Assembly (NCBI RefSeq): GCF_021432065.1
Contig: NZ_CP090364.1
Span: forward strand, 1,502,601 to 1,566,600
Length of the DNA: 64,000 nt
Direction: 5' to 3'
Origin: Photobacterium sp. TLY01
GTDB taxonomy: Bacteria; Pseudomonadota; Gammaproteobacteria; Enterobacterales; Vibrionaceae
The notes below the pieces were generated by a model that saw only the letters and a list, made by a program, of their open reading frames with translations, was not told where the DNA came from and searched no databases. Each line of letters starts with the position of its first letter. Position 1 is the stretch's first letter. Below, in pieces: positions 1 to 9,886 of the stretch. Made by a program: the position numbers and the translations under genes.

Positions 1-738
1 ATAAACCATGAAACGATCCGGTGTCACGCGACCTTGAACGAGCGTTTCACCCAGCCCCCACGTCCCATTGATAATCACGACATCGGGAAACCCATTTTCA
101 GTATCTAAACTGAACATCACCCCAGCGGCTTCAGATTCCACCATTTGCTGAACGCCGACAGACAAGGCGACCTGCTGGTGAGCAAAGCCTTTTTCCTGAC
201 GATAGACAATTGCCCTGTCTGTATAGAGTGAGGCAAAGCATTGCAGGCAGGCATGTATTACCTGTTCGCCACCGCAAACATTGAGATAACTTTCCTGCTG
301 ACCGGCAAAGCTGGCGTCAGGCAAATCTTCAGCTGTGGCGGAGCTTCTGACCGCAACGCTGACATTGGCGGTTTTCAGTTGGTCACAAAGTTCCTGATAA
401 GCACCGGTAATCGCTTCTTCTTGCTGCGTGGTGAAAGTGCCCTGGGTGATCAGTGCTCTGATTTTTGCACCCGTGTCTGCCAGAGTGGTGACGCCGGCTG
501 TCAGATCGGCCAGCAATTGGGCAATGGGAGCATCTAGCTGATTCTGATTCAGAAAGTCGCGAAAGAGTTGGGCGCTGGTGGCAAAGCCCATCGGCACTTT
601 TATGCCTGTTTCTTTCAATTGGCTGATCATTTCACCCAGACTGGCATTTTTACCGCCCACGAAAGGAATGTCTGTGGCGCGTAGTTGGTGGTACCAGTAA
701 ATGATCGGATTGGCAGTGTTGTGGTGATCGGAAGTCAT
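1..738 (-). CDS. Phosphoenolpyruvate synthase paralogue, 5' part (truncated by window edge)
   Basis: Open frame of 246 codons from ATG at 738 that runs off the left edge without a stop, so only the N-terminal ATP/pyruvate-binding part is visible. The ATG is preceded by AAGGAGAG at good spacing. Translation shows the PEP-synthase hallmarks [32 protein letters not shown] and WGLGETLVQG. The phosphohistidine and PEP-binding domains would lie outside the window. The enzyme family makes PEP from pyruvate and ATP. It is clearly related to, but diverged from, the complete PEP synthase at 22952-25315, and has no adjacent ppsR. It could be a catabolic or stress paralogue; a member of the wider PEP-utilising family cannot be excluded without the C-terminus. 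Confidence 0.85.
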   Translation of the reverse strand, partial: MTSDHHNTANPIIYWYHQLRATDIPFVGGKNASLGEMISQLKETGIKVPMGFATSAQLFRDFLNQNQLDAPIAQLLADLTAGVTTLADTGAKIRALITQGTFTTQQEEAITGAYQELCDQLKTANVSVAVRSSATAEDLPDASFAGQQESYLNVCGGEQVIHACLQCFASLYTDRAIVYRQEKGFAHQQVALSVGVQQMVESEAAGVMFSLDTENGFPDVVIINGTWGLGETLVQGRVTPDRFMVY

Positions 739-957
739 ACTGCTCTCCTTTTGGACACTCTGATGTTGCTGGCGAACTCAGAGCCTGGACTCATTTGATT
801 TTAGGAGTTTCCACCCAAAAGGTGAGTCAAGTTATGCTGGAACAATCGATTTCTTGTTGTCAGCCTTGATTCCTCATCAGCGTCTGCCATTAATGGATAG
901 AGATTGAGAGATCACCCATCAGCTATTGCCGGTTTTTCGGAAGACGGTCATCAGACA

Positions 958-3660
958 ATGCAACGTTTAGCAGCAAGCCGTACAAAGAGGGAATGGCACG
1001 AAATGGCATCAGAAGATGTCATTGATGCCATGAATTCGCATAAAAACGGCCTTTCTTCACATGAAGCGGCAAAACGTTTGTCTGTCTATGGCCCCAACCG
1101 TTTGCCAGAGCTCCCCAAGACACATCCGCTGTATCGTTTTCTAAAGCAGTTCCACAATATTCTTATCTACGTGCTTCTTGGTTCTGCAACCATGACGGCG
1201 ATGCTCGGGCATGTGGCTGATACCTTTGTGATCCTGGCTGTCGTTATTGTGAATGCGGCGATTGGTTTTATTCAGGAAGGGAAAGCAGAACAGGCGATGG
1301 ATGCTATTCGTCATATGCTGGCACTCAAAGCATCAGTGCTGCGAGAAGGTGGGCGCCATACGGTCGAAGGCGAAAAGCTCGTGCCCGGAGACATCGTACT
1401 GCTTGAAGCCGGAGATAAGGTGCCCGCCGATCTCCGGCTTTTTCAGGTGAACAGCCTTCAGATTCAGGAAGCAATACTGACTGGCGAATCTGTTGCCGTG
1501 AAGAAAGACACACGCGCTGTTGCAATGAACTCTGCTCTCGGAGACAGAGTATGTATGGCATACAGCGGTACACTTGTGACCAGCGGACTGGGATGGGGGG
1601 TTGTGGTTGCTACCGGCGCTGACACGGAAATTGGCCGTATCAGCGGTATGCTTTCAACCATAGAAACATTAACCACACCATTGATCAGACAGATGAATGT
1701 GTTTGCGCGATGGTTAACCGCCCTGATTTTGTTAATTGCCGCCGTAGTTCTGGTCTACGGGTATTTTGTTGGCAATTTTTCTTTCTCAGAAATGCTGATG
1801 GCTGTTGTGGGGCTTTCAGTCGCTGCCATCCCAGAGGGACTGCCAGCGGTGCTGACCATCACGCTGGCTGTTGGCGTGCAGACCATGGCACGCCGTAATG
1901 TCATTGTCAGGCGTTTACCGGCCATTGAAACGCTGGGGGCGGTATCGGTCATTTGTACGGATAAGACGGGCACATTGACTTGTAACGAGATGATGGCTGC
2001 TTCTGTCGTGACTCAAGCCCATGCATTCTCAGTCGATGGGATGGGGTATGAGCCGAAAGGGGACATTCGCTTAAATGCCAGAACCGTCAGTAAGAATGAA
2101 CACGCTATCCTGGATGAACTTGGCCGTGTCGCCGTCTTGTGTAATGACGCTTCATTACATCACCATGATGGTGTGTGGGTTGTTGTTGGCGACCCGATGG
2201 AAGGCGCTTTGCTCGCCCTGACCGGTAAAATCGGCATGGATATTCAGGAGGAACTCAGCGGCTGGATGCGGACCGATGTGATTCCATTTGATGCGAAACA
2301 CCGTTTCATGGCCACACTCAATCACGATCACGAAAACCACGCATTTATTGCGGTAAAGGGGGCTCCGGAGCAAATTTTTTTGATGTGTTCACAGCAGCGC
2401 ACAGGGGCTGGAAAAAGCGAAGCCTTTAACGCCAGTGACTGGCATCAGCAAGCTGAGGACATTGCGGCTCAAGGACAGCGCGTACTCGCCTTCGCTGTCA
2501 AATCAGTACCACCGGATCATACTGTTCTTGAGTTTACCGATGTTGAGCAGGATCTGACATTGATTGGCGTTGTTGGTCTGATCGACCCGCCGCGTCCTGA
2601 AGCCATTGACGCGATCGCGGAATGCCAAACGGCCGGTATCCGGGTAAAAATGATTACCGGTGATCACAAGGGCACAGCTGCCGCGATCGCGAAACAATTG
2701 CATTTGCAAAATCCAGACAAGGTGTTGACGGGGGTCGACCTGAATGCCATGGATGATGATGCGCTGGCAGCGGCTGTGATAGATACGGATATCTTTGCTC
2801 GCACCAGCCCGGAGGACAAACTGCGGCTTGTGATGGCTCTTCAATCTCATGGGATGACCATTGCGATGACGGGTGACGGCGTCAATGATGCCCCGGCACT
2901 CAAGCGTGCTGATGCAGGGATAGCCATGGGCCTTAAAGGCAGTGAAGCGGCGAAAGAAGCCGCCGATCTCGTGCTGGTTGATGACAATTTTGCGTCTATT
3001 GTCGCTGCGGTTCGTGAAGGGCGGACGGTTTATGACAATATCAAAAAGGTCATCAGTTGGACGATGCCAACCAGTGTTGGCGAAGCTTTAACGATAGTGG
3101 TTGCCTTGCTCTTTGGAATGACACTGCCGATCACGCCGATCCAGATTCTATGGGTGAATTTGATCACTGCGATCACCCTGGGAATTGCTCTGGCTTTCGA
3201 GCCGACGGAAGCTAATACCATGCACAGATCACCGCGTCCGCGTCATGAGCCCTTGCTGAACGGCGAGTTGGCATGGCGTATTGTTTTTGTCTCTGTTCTG
3301 TTGCTTGCTGGTGTATTTGGTATGTATACCTACGCGGTTGATCAGGCGTATTCGATAGAATTGGCGCGTACAATGGCACTCAATGCATTAGTTGTGATGG
3401 AAATATTCCACCTGTTCTTCATCAGAAATATTTATGGAACATCGTTGAAATGGGAACTGGTTGCAGGCACTCAGGTGGTCTGGCTGACCATTCTCTGTGT
3501 GACGCTAGCACAGTTTGCCATGACCTATCTGTCACCGCTGCAGATGCTTTTCGGCACAGTGGCGATTTCTTTCTGGGATGGGGTGATTATTGTTGTCGTC
3601 GGCTGCGTATTTTTTGCGATTCTCGAAATCGAAAAGCAACTCCGCCTGCACTTGCGCTAG
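958..3660 (+). CDS. P-type cation-transporting ATPase (P2-type)
   Basis: 900-residue ATP-driven inner-membrane cation pump. It has an N-terminal cation-ATPase domain (WHEMASEDV...), actuator TGES at residues 175-178, M4 motif IPEGLPA, phosphorylation site DKTGTLT with Asp335, and hinge TGDGVNDAP at about 638. The C-terminal membrane bundle contains WVNLITAITLG. In SERCA-type Ca2+ pumps the M6 motif carries an Asp that is Ala/Ile here, so calcium is not assured; the motif is like PMA1/PacL-type bacterial pumps of unsettled ion specificity. The frame also opens with TTG at 904, but ATG 958 places the start just before the conserved domain; neither has a strong ribosome site. It is convergent with the ACP gene and divergent from the PEP synthase paralogue. 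Confidence 0.9.
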   Translation: MQRLAASRTKREWHEMASEDVIDAMNSHKNGLSSHEAAKRLSVYGPNRLPELPKTHPLYRFLKQFHNILIYVLLGSATMTAMLGHVADTFVILAVVIVNAAIGFIQEGKAEQAMDAIRHMLALKASVLREGGRHTVEGEKLVPGDIVLLEAGDKVPADLRLFQVNSLQIQEAILTGESVAVKKDTRAVAMNSALGDRVCMAYSGTLVTSGLGWGVVVATGADTEIGRISGMLSTIETLTTPLIRQMNVFARWLTALILLIAAVVLVYGYFVGNFSFSEMLMAVVGLSVAAIPEGLPAVLTITLAVGVQTMARRNVIVRRLPAIETLGAVSVICTDKTGTLTCNEMMAASVVTQAHAFSVDGMGYEPKGDIRLNARTVSKNEHAILDELGRVAVLCNDASLHHHDGVWVVVGDPMEGALLALTGKIGMDIQEELSGWMRTDVIPFDAKHRFMATLNHDHENHAFIAVKGAPEQIFLMCSQQRTGAGKSEAFNASDWHQQAEDIAAQGQRVLAFAVKSVPPDHTVLEFTDVEQDLTLIGVVGLIDPPRPEAIDAIAECQTAGIRVKMITGDHKGTAAAIAKQLHLQNPDKVLTGVDLNAMDDDALAAAVIDTDIFARTSPEDKLRLVMALQSHGMTIAMTGDGVNDAPALKRADAGIAMGLKGSEAAKEAADLVLVDDNFASIVAAVREGRTVYDNIKKVISWTMPTSVGEALTIVVALLFGMTLPITPIQILWVNLITAITLGIALAFEPTEANTMHRSPRPRHEPLLNGELAWRIVFVSVLLLAGVFGMYTYAVDQAYSIELARTMALNALVVMEIFHLFFIRNIYGTSLKWELVAGTQVVWLTILCVTLAQFAMTYLSPLQMLFGTVAISFWDGVIIVVVGCVFFAILEIEKQLRLHLR

Positions 3661-3665
3661 GTGTG

Positions 3666-3680
3666 CACCGGACTCCGGTG
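3666..3680. terminator. Short hairpin between convergent genes
   Basis: CACCGG, loop ACT, CCGGTG lies in the 47-bp gap between the ATPase stop and the ACP stop. There is no T-tract on either side, so termination is only suggested. Confidence 0.3.
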
Positions 3681-3707
3681 TCATGAGAAAGCTCTGCCAG
3701 TCAGACA

Positions 3708-3953
3708 CTAAGCCAAGCGATCATTCAGATAGTCAACCATACCTGTGAACGTTCTGATGCGCGGATAATCAGCTTCCGGAATGTTCACTCCGCAGTTTTT
3801 CTTCAGAGCAGCCAGCAGGTTGAGAAAATCCATTGAGTCGAGATCGCATGTGTCGCGCAGATCCTCGTTTGGATCAATGTCCGCTTCTGTGATTTCCGGC
3901 GCGATGCTCTGTATGGCTTCCAGGATCAGGGCGCTGATGTCGTCTTTGCTCAT
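3708..3953 (-). CDS. Acyl carrier protein in PDH operon
   Basis: 81-residue acidic four-helix carrier protein. The phosphopantetheine attachment motif is DLDSMDFLN with Ser40. It is the last gene of the five-gene minus-strand operon and its ATG overlaps the E2 stop by 4 bp, so translation is probably coupled. Fatty-acid AcpP usually has DSLD at this place; the DSMDF variant is typical of specialised carrier proteins. Known family role: carry acyl groups as thioesters on 4'-phosphopantetheine. Its position after a 2-oxoacid dehydrogenase E2 suggests it accepts or delivers an acyl group made by that complex or by the acyl-CoA synthetase, but the partner is not shown by sequence. Confidence 0.88.
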   Translation of the reverse strand: MSKDDISALILEAIQSIAPEITEADIDPNEDLRDTCDLDSMDFLNLLAALKKNCGVNIPEADYPRIRTFTGMVDYLNDRLA

Positions 3954-5200
3954 AATTGCTCCGGTTGTTGTAATTGCTGGGACAGCGCATAAAGAAATTT
4001 GGCTCCGATGATGCCGTCGCTGACCCTGTGGTCAGCACTGAGCGAAGCCGTCAGGGTATCGCAGATTTCAATCTGATTGTTTTTCACCTGAGGTGACTGA
4101 CGTAAGCGACCAAAGCCGAGGATCGCGACCTGCGGCGGGTAGATCACGCCAAATACACTGTCACAGCCCCGATCGCCGATATTGGTCATCGTGATGGTGG
4201 CATCGGTCAGCTCAGAGCTGCGAAGCCGGCCGGTGCGGCTGCGAAGACTGATATCCCTGAGCGCCAGCATGGTGTCATCGAGTGAGAGCTGATCAGCGTG
4301 ATGAATGGCAGGCACCATCAGCCCCCCTTCCCGCAGGCTGATCACCATACCAATATGAATGGCTTGAGCCTGCTCAAAGCTCCCATTTTGGTAGAACCCG
4401 TTCAGCGTCGGAAAGTGAGGCAGAAGCGTGGCGACGGCCTTGATGAGCAGGGCCGGTAACAGCAAGCGATCTTCGGGATCCCGTCCGGCATTCTGATCGC
4501 TCAGCCATTGCTGTGCCGCGCTGAGATCGACGTCATGGCTCAGATAGTAATGGGGAATTTCCCGTTTGGATTTTTCCATTGCAGCGCCAATCGCTGCTCG
4601 CATGGCGGCTTGATTACGGCGGTTGGCGTCAGCGTCTGTTGTCCTGGTTGCGGGTGATATTGCTGGTGTTTCTGCGTCACTGCCTTGCTGAGTTTGATGC
4701 GCCTTGTTCAGATCCCGCAATAAAATAGCACCCAACGGACCAGAACCTGTGATGCTCTGCAGATTCAGCTGTTGTTGTCGCGCCATCGCCCGGACAACAG
4801 GCGAAGCTAGGGGAGCGATCGCGTGAGCGCGTGCGGAGGCCGCTTTGATTCCATCGGGTGCAGGGGCGGGAGCTGCCTGAGGTTTATCCTGTCTCTGGGG
4901 CGATGGCTGTTTAGGTGCCGGTGTCTCGCTAATTGTGCCTGCGTCAGTTTCAGCGTCGAGATCGATGTTGGCCAGAATGGACCCGACGGGCAGTGTGGAC
5001 ATTGGTTGTACCAAAAGCCGGCTGATGGTGCCGGTATGGTAGCTTTCCATCTCAATCGCACCTTTATTGGTTTCAATCACGGCGATCGAGTCACCTTTAT
5101 TGACATGATCGCCCTCTGCAACCAGCCATTCTGTGAGCATGCCGTCACGCATATCGGCACCCAGTGCAGGCATCACAATGTCGAAGGTTTGGCGAGTCAT
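3950..5200 (-). CDS. 2-oxoacid dehydrogenase E2 (dihydrolipoamide acyltransferase)
   Basis: 416-residue E2 core. It has one N-terminal lipoyl domain (residues 5-80, lipoylated Lys46 in ETNKGAIEMES), an Ala/Pro-rich linker, a peripheral-subunit-binding domain at about 130-170 (ASPVVRAMARQQQL), then the catalytic acyltransferase domain ending with DHRVSDG (His391, Asp395). It transfers the acyl group from E1 to CoA. A single lipoyl domain and split E1 subunits mark it as the alpha2beta2-E1 type (as in AcoC or Gram-positive PDH), not the homodimeric AceE/AceF type usual in enterics. It overlaps E1beta by 1 bp and the ACP gene by 4 bp. No E3 (lipoamide dehydrogenase) gene is present; a shared Lpd is presumably used. 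Confidence 0.92.
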   Translation of the reverse strand: MTRQTFDIVMPALGADMRDGMLTEWLVAEGDHVNKGDSIAVIETNKGAIEMESYHTGTISRLLVQPMSTLPVGSILANIDLDAETDAGTISETPAPKQPSPQRQDKPQAAPAPAPDGIKAASARAHAIAPLASPVVRAMARQQQLNLQSITGSGPLGAILLRDLNKAHQTQQGSDAETPAISPATRTTDADANRRNQAAMRAAIGAAMEKSKREIPHYYLSHDVDLSAAQQWLSDQNAGRDPEDRLLLPALLIKAVATLLPHFPTLNGFYQNGSFEQAQAIHIGMVISLREGGLMVPAIHHADQLSLDDTMLALRDISLRSRTGRLRSSELTDATITMTNIGDRGCDSVFGVIYPPQVAILGFGRLRQSPQVKNNQIEICDTLTASLSADHRVSDGIIGAKFLYALSQQLQQPEQL

Positions 5201-6183
5201 CAGCGACCTTCCATCACGGCTTTGGCCGTCGCGACAATTTGTTCAACCTGAGGCAGGGCTGCCTGCTCCAGATGTCGGGGATAGGGAATCGGCACTTCCG
5301 CACTACAGACCCGTTTGACCGGCGCATCCAGATGCCAGAATCCTGCTTCTATGATGATGGCACTGATTTCCCCGGCCAGACTGCCGGTTTGCCAGCCTTC
5401 ATCAATAATGACGGCGCGATGAGTTTTGCTGACGCTCTCCAGCAATGTCGTTTTGTCCAGTGGGCGCAGGCAGCGCAGATCGACCACTTCCGCAGAGACT
5501 CCGTCTTGTTGCAGTTGTTCAGCGGCAGCCAGCGCTTTCGGGAGGTTGCCCCCATATGTCATTAGACTGATATCGGTTCCCAGGCGGCGAATCAGCGCCT
5601 TGTCCATTGGTGCATCAGGGTTTTCAGGCACTGTACCGGGTTCATTGAGCAGCATGACGTGCTCAAAAATCAGGACAGGATCCGGATCAGCCAGCGCTTG
5701 TCCCAGCATGTATCTGGCATCACTGTGAGTGGCCGGGCTCAGCACTTTGAGGCCGGGGATATGGGCATAAAAATTTTCCCAGCTGTGTGAGTGTTGGGCG
5801 GCCAGTTGCCTGCCAGCGCCGCAAGCCATGCGGATCACCAAAGGGACGTTGAACTGACCACCCGACATATGACGCAGGGTCGCAGCCGTATTGACAATTT
5901 GGTCCATCGCCAGCAGGCTGAAGTTCACCGTCATAATCTCGACAATCGGGCGCATTCCACCAAGCGCCGCGCCAATGCCGACACCGACAAAGCCTGATTC
6001 GCACAGTGGCGTGTCGATAATGCGTTCAGCACCAAACTGGGCCAGCAGTCCTTTACTGACGGCGTAGCAGCCACCATACCGCCCGACATCTTCACCCATC
6101 AGGAAGACCCGGGGATCCTGAATCAGTGCTTCTTCCAGGCCGGCGCGTAATGCTTCCCGGTAGCTCATTGTTTCTGAAACCAT
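5200..6183 (-). CDS. Pyruvate (2-oxoacid) dehydrogenase E1 component, beta subunit
   Basis: 327 residues with the transketolase pyrimidine-binding domain (residues 6-180, [39 protein letters not shown]) and C-terminal transketolase domain ([26 protein letters not shown]). It forms the alpha2beta2 E1 with the gene just upstream and decarboxylates a 2-oxoacid with thiamine diphosphate. ATG at 6183 is preceded by GGGGA. The gap from the E1alpha stop is 23 bp and the stop overlaps the E2 start. Pyruvate is the most likely substrate because an acetyl-CoA-forming synthetase heads the operon; acetoin or a branched-chain oxoacid is an alternative. Confidence 0.92.
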   Translation of the reverse strand: MVSETMSYREALRAGLEEALIQDPRVFLMGEDVGRYGGCYAVSKGLLAQFGAERIIDTPLCESGFVGVGIGAALGGMRPIVEIMTVNFSLLAMDQIVNTAATLRHMSGGQFNVPLVIRMACGAGRQLAAQHSHSWENFYAHIPGLKVLSPATHSDARYMLGQALADPDPVLIFEHVMLLNEPGTVPENPDAPMDKALIRRLGTDISLMTYGGNLPKALAAAEQLQQDGVSAEVVDLRCLRPLDKTTLLESVSKTHRAVIIDEGWQTGSLAGEISAIIIEAGFWHLDAPVKRVCSAEVPIPYPRHLEQAALPQVEQIVATAKAVMEGR

Positions 6184-6206
6184 CTTGGCTATCCCCGCAA
6201 GTCGAT

Positions 6207-7196
6207 TTAACTGTTGGTCTGCCGGGGGCTATAAACATCCCGGTACAAATCTTCAACCGGTTCCCATTCCCCGGCTTCAGCAAAACGGACGGCAGCCTGA
6301 ATTTCTGCTTCAACCTCTTTTTCTAATTCGTCCAGCTCACTGTCCAGTAAATGACTGTTGTTTCGCATCCATTGGACCAGTTGTTTGACCGGACCTTTTG
6401 CTTCCCACAGGGCTATTTCTTCTTTTTCACGGTAGAGCTGACTGTCGAAGCTGGAGTGACCCCGAAAACGGTATGTTTTACATTCGAGCAGATAGGGCTT
6501 TTGATGTTTGTGAATGAACTCCGTCGCTTCCAGGGTGGCGGCCTCCACATCGACCACATTCATGCCATCCACCTGCGCGGCGGCAATCCCGTAGCTATCG
6601 GCTTTTCTGGCGATATTGGTTTCGGACTCAGACAGAGTCAGGGCAGTGCCCATGGCGTAGTTGTTGTTTTCGCAGATAAACAACACAGGCAACTGCCACA
6701 AAGCCGCCAGATTGAGGCTCTCATGAAATTCACCTTCAGCAACGGCACCTTCACCAAAAAAGCAGGCCGTCAGCGCCAGACGCTGCATTTTTTTGTTGGC
6801 TAACGCTAACCCTGTCGCCAGAGGGAGTCCGCCACCGACAATGGCATTGCCGCCATAAAAATGCGTGGCCCGGTCGAACAGATGCATTGACCCGCCGCGT
6901 CCGCGACTGCAGCCTGTGGTCCGGCCGTACATTTCAGCCAGGATACTGCCCATGCTTACCCCGCGGGCCAGTGCATGGCCGTGTTCCCTGTAGGTTGCAA
7001 CGACCTGATCATCGGCACTCAGCACGCTCATGACACCAACGGCCACGGCTTCTTCACCGATATAGAGGTGCAGAAAGCCACGAATTTTCTCCAGTGCATA
7101 GAGCTCAGCACATTTCTCTTCAAAACGGCGGATCCTGAGCATTTGTTTGAGTTGATGGCGCAAGTGAGCACGGTCGATATGGAGCTTGCTGATCAT
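6207..7196 (-). CDS. Pyruvate (2-oxoacid) dehydrogenase E1 component, alpha subunit
   Basis: 329 residues. ThDP-binding region [20 protein letters not shown] ending in NNNYAMGT, the alpha-subunit phosphate-site region [10 protein letters not shown], and N-terminal [21 protein letters not shown] typical of PDH/AcoA E1alpha. The second residue of the metal motif is Glu rather than the common Asp (GDG). It binds the diphosphate of thiamine diphosphate and pairs with E1beta. The start codon overlaps the acyl-CoA synthetase stop (ATGA, 7193-7196), a classic coupling. Confidence 0.92.
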   Translation of the reverse strand: MISKLHIDRAHLRHQLKQMLRIRRFEEKCAELYALEKIRGFLHLYIGEEAVAVGVMSVLSADDQVVATYREHGHALARGVSMGSILAEMYGRTTGCSRGRGGSMHLFDRATHFYGGNAIVGGGLPLATGLALANKKMQRLALTACFFGEGAVAEGEFHESLNLAALWQLPVLFICENNNYAMGTALTLSESETNIARKADSYGIAAAQVDGMNVVDVEAATLEATEFIHKHQKPYLLECKTYRFRGHSSFDSQLYREKEEIALWEAKGPVKQLVQWMRNNSHLLDSELDELEKEVEAEIQAAVRFAEAGEWEPVEDLYRDVYSPRQTNS

Positions 7197-8950
7197 TGTT
7201 CATCACTCTCCAGAGTTGAAATGTCACCTTCGGGTAGTCCGAGTTCACGGGCTTTCAGCAGCCGGCGCATGATTTTTCCGCTGCGGGTTTTCGGCAGGTT
7301 GCGGCGAAAAACAATGTCTTTAGGCGCCACGGCAGCCCCCAGGCGCTGGCGGGCAAAACCCAATAAGGTTTTTTGCAGTGCTTCATCGGGTGTAAAGCCG
7401 GGTTTGAGTGTCACAAAGGCTTTGACGATTTCACCCGCGACGGGATCCGGTTTACCGATAACACCGACTTCCGCCACGGCTTCATGTTCCATCAGAGCGC
7501 TTTCAACCTCAAATGGACCGATCAGATGTCCGGAGGACTTGATGAGATCATCTTTGCGTCCGACGAACCAGAAATAGCCGTCTTCATCCTGCATCGCCAG
7601 ATCGCCGCTGAGGTACCAGCCGTGAGCAAAGCTGCGCTGGTATTTTTCTTCCTGATGCAGATAGCCGCGAAACATGGATGGCCAGCCGGGTTTGAGAGCA
7701 AGTTCGCCAACTTGCATCGGTGTGGTGATCACTTCGTCCGGCCCGCTCTCATTCTGGCTGAGGATCACCGCTTCAATACCGGGAAGAGGGCGGCCCATAG
7801 ACCCGGGTTTGATGTCCTGACTGGCAAAGTTGGCAATCATGATGCCGCCGGTTTCTGTCTGCCACCAGTTGTCATGAAAAGGGACAGACAAGACAGTCTG
7901 GCCCCAAATGACGGCTTCAGGATTGAGCGGTTCACCGACACTGGCAATAAAACGCAGGGCAGAAAGGTCATACTGATTTCGAATATCGGGGCCAGCTTTC
8001 ATCAGCATCCGGATAGCGGTTGGCGCGGTATACCAGACAGTCACCTGTTGTTGCTGGAGCAGGCGATACCAGCGCTCTGTGTCAAACTCGGCCTCGTCGA
8101 TGATCATTGTTACACCTAAGCACAATGGGGCGATGATGCCGTAGGACGTGCCGGTGACCCAGCCCGGATCGGCCGTGCACCAGTAAATATCTGAGGGTTT
8201 CAAATCCAGCGCCCAGTAAGCCGATAACTGGTGGTACTCAACGGCCTGATGCACATGGATGACACCTTTCGGCTTGCCGGTCGTCCCGCTGGTAAAGTGC
8301 AGCAGCGCCATGTCTTCGGGTTGCGTGGCGACGCAAGGAAAGTCGGAATTGGCTTGCTGCATGAGCTCCGCCAGGCAGTAACAGCCGGGTTCGGATCCAG
8401 GGTCGCCGTCAATGACAATGACAGCTTTCAGATTTGGCAGGGTGTTTCGCCACGGTTTCACTTTTTTGCGATACAAGCTAAGGGTCGTCAGTAGTAACTG
8501 GGCTTCACCGATTTCCATACGGGAACGAATGGGTTCAGGACCGAAAGCAGAAAATAGCGGCGTAAAAACACAGCCAGCTTTTAAGGTGCCAAGCGCTGCA
8601 ATGTAGAGTTCTGGCTGGCGTCCGAGCAGGCTGAAGATACGCGCACCTACCGGTAATCCTAAGGCTGAGACTATGCTGGCAAAGCGGCTGGTGAGCTGAC
8701 ACAGAGCGCGATAACTGTAATCAGTTACCTGATCATGTTTACTGATCCAGCGTATGGCGAGTTTATCAGCGACAGGACGGTTGAGGTGACGGTCCAGCGC
8801 TTCAAAGCACATATTCAGGCCACCATCAGGTAGCCCGGTCAGTTGTGGCCCGCTGGGGCAAGCACGATCAAATTCATCATAGCACTGCCGGTAATCTGGC
8901 AGATTGGCAAGCGCAGCCTTAGCTGATTTCTTAATTAGCGGATGCCCCAT
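7193..8950 (-). CDS. Acetyl-CoA (acyl-CoA) synthetase, AMP-forming
   Basis: 585-residue ANL-superfamily enzyme. AMP-binding P-loop [13 protein letters not shown] (Thr220), WWQTETGG, adenine/ribose region [25 protein letters not shown], and C-terminal [11 protein letters not shown] with Lys559, the residue that is acetylated and inhibited in Acs proteins. It activates acetate (or a short acid) with ATP and CoA. It is shorter than enteric Acs (about 650) and closer to Bacillus AcsA in length. First gene of the operon acs-E1alpha-E1beta-E2-ACP, so acetyl-CoA could be formed from acetate by this enzyme and from pyruvate by the complex. Propionate or another short acid remains possible. Confidence 0.88.
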   Translation of the reverse strand: MGHPLIKKSAKAALANLPDYRQCYDEFDRACPSGPQLTGLPDGGLNMCFEALDRHLNRPVADKLAIRWISKHDQVTDYSYRALCQLTSRFASIVSALGLPVGARIFSLLGRQPELYIAALGTLKAGCVFTPLFSAFGPEPIRSRMEIGEAQLLLTTLSLYRKKVKPWRNTLPNLKAVIVIDGDPGSEPGCYCLAELMQQANSDFPCVATQPEDMALLHFTSGTTGKPKGVIHVHQAVEYHQLSAYWALDLKPSDIYWCTADPGWVTGTSYGIIAPLCLGVTMIIDEAEFDTERWYRLLQQQQVTVWYTAPTAIRMLMKAGPDIRNQYDLSALRFIASVGEPLNPEAVIWGQTVLSVPFHDNWWQTETGGIMIANFASQDIKPGSMGRPLPGIEAVILSQNESGPDEVITTPMQVGELALKPGWPSMFRGYLHQEEKYQRSFAHGWYLSGDLAMQDEDGYFWFVGRKDDLIKSSGHLIGPFEVESALMEHEAVAEVGVIGKPDPVAGEIVKAFVTLKPGFTPDEALQKTLLGFARQRLGAAVAPKDIVFRRNLPKTRSGKIMRRLLKARELGLPEGDISTLESDEQ

Positions 8951-9214
8951 TTATGCTCCCCCTGAACCAGTACGGCAGAGTTGATGCTACTTCACACTGA
9001 ACATCGGCGTTGCTGTATAAGGATAGTTTGTTTCGTCGTGAGGGGATGGTGACCCGTATGAGACAAGTCAGCACTTTTGAACATCCAATCGGATTATTCA
9101 GCCTTGTACTACACTTAGCTCCTGAATCCATTCTTTGAAAACAGCTTGATTTCAGGCTGATAAGCGGCGGTTTACTTTAAAATGGAGGTCTGCATTGTGT
9201 CCGCGGAGGGGGGA
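8951..9214. other. Divergent intergenic region, acs operon / ABC transporter
   Basis: About 260 bp hold the control regions of the leftward acs-PDH-ACP operon and the rightward ABC transporter. I see no convincing repeat, operator or RNA element here; the putative ribosome site GGAGGGGGG lies just before ATG 9215. Confidence 0.5.
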
Positions 9215-9886
9215 ATGCTACGACTTGTTGATCTCTGCAAAGGGTATCAGGACGGCAATGAGTTTCATGCTGTACTCCAGGGCGCCGAACTGACACTGCA
9301 GCGGGGTGAGCAGGTTGCATTGATGGGGGAAAGCGGGTCAGGAAAAAGTACCTTGCTCAATCTGATTGCCGGGCTGGATAAGGCTGACCAAGGGGAAATC
9401 TGGCTGGCAGAGACCCCGATTCATGCCGTGACAGAGCGTGAGCGCACTGCGTTTCGCCGTCATCATATTGGTCTTATCTTTCAGCAGTTTAATCTGCTTC
9501 CTACCTTAACAACGCAAGACAATATTGCGTTCTGCCGTCAGTTGAAAGGCTTACCGGAAAAACCTGAATTGTGGCGAACGATTGTCTCTGCACTGGATTT
9601 AAAACCTTTGCTGAAACGATACCCTGAGGAAATGTCTGGGGGCCAGCAGCAACGGGCCGCCATTGCACGGGCCCTGTACATGGAACCCGACATCCTGCTG
9701 GCCGATGAACCGACAGGCAGCCTGGATGAGCGCAATGCCCGGGCCGTGATGGGATTGCTGACCGGGCTGTGTGAGCAGCTGAATTGCTCTTTACTGCTGG
9801 TGACTCACAGCAAGCAGGTTGCTTCTCATATGAACGGCAGCATCGTGCTCAAAGGGGGCGTACTGAATGCGCAGCCCCGTCTTTAA
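9215..9886 (+). CDS. ABC transporter ATP-binding protein (AttE/LolD/MacB type)
   Basis: 223 residues from ATG 9215, chosen because GGAGGGGGG sits directly upstream; an in-frame ATG at 9182 would add 11 residues with no homology. Walker A GESGSGKST, Q-loop FQQFNLLPTLT, signature MSGGQQQRAAIARAL, Walker B ILLADEPTGSLDE. The sequence is of the LolD/MacB class that energises FtsX-like permeases through mechanotransmission rather than a channel. It overlaps the permease gene by 20 bp. The set ATPase, FtsX permease and AttH lipoprotein matches the vibrio AttEFGH arrangement; the substrate is unknown. Confidence 0.92.
   Translation: MLRLVDLCKGYQDGNEFHAVLQGAELTLQRGEQVALMGESGSGKSTLLNLIAGLDKADQGEIWLAETPIHAVTERERTAFRRHHIGLIFQQFNLLPTLTTQDNIAFCRQLKGLPEKPELWRTIVSALDLKPLLKRYPEEMSGGQQQRAAIARALYMEPDILLADEPTGSLDERNARAVMGLLTGLCEQLNCSLLLVTHSKQVASHMNGSIVLKGGVLNAQPRL

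Noticed and set aside
835-858. Possible FruR site upstream of the P-type ATPase (GCTGGAACAATCGATTTC)
   Set aside because: The half-sites are out of register with the consensus by inserted bases.
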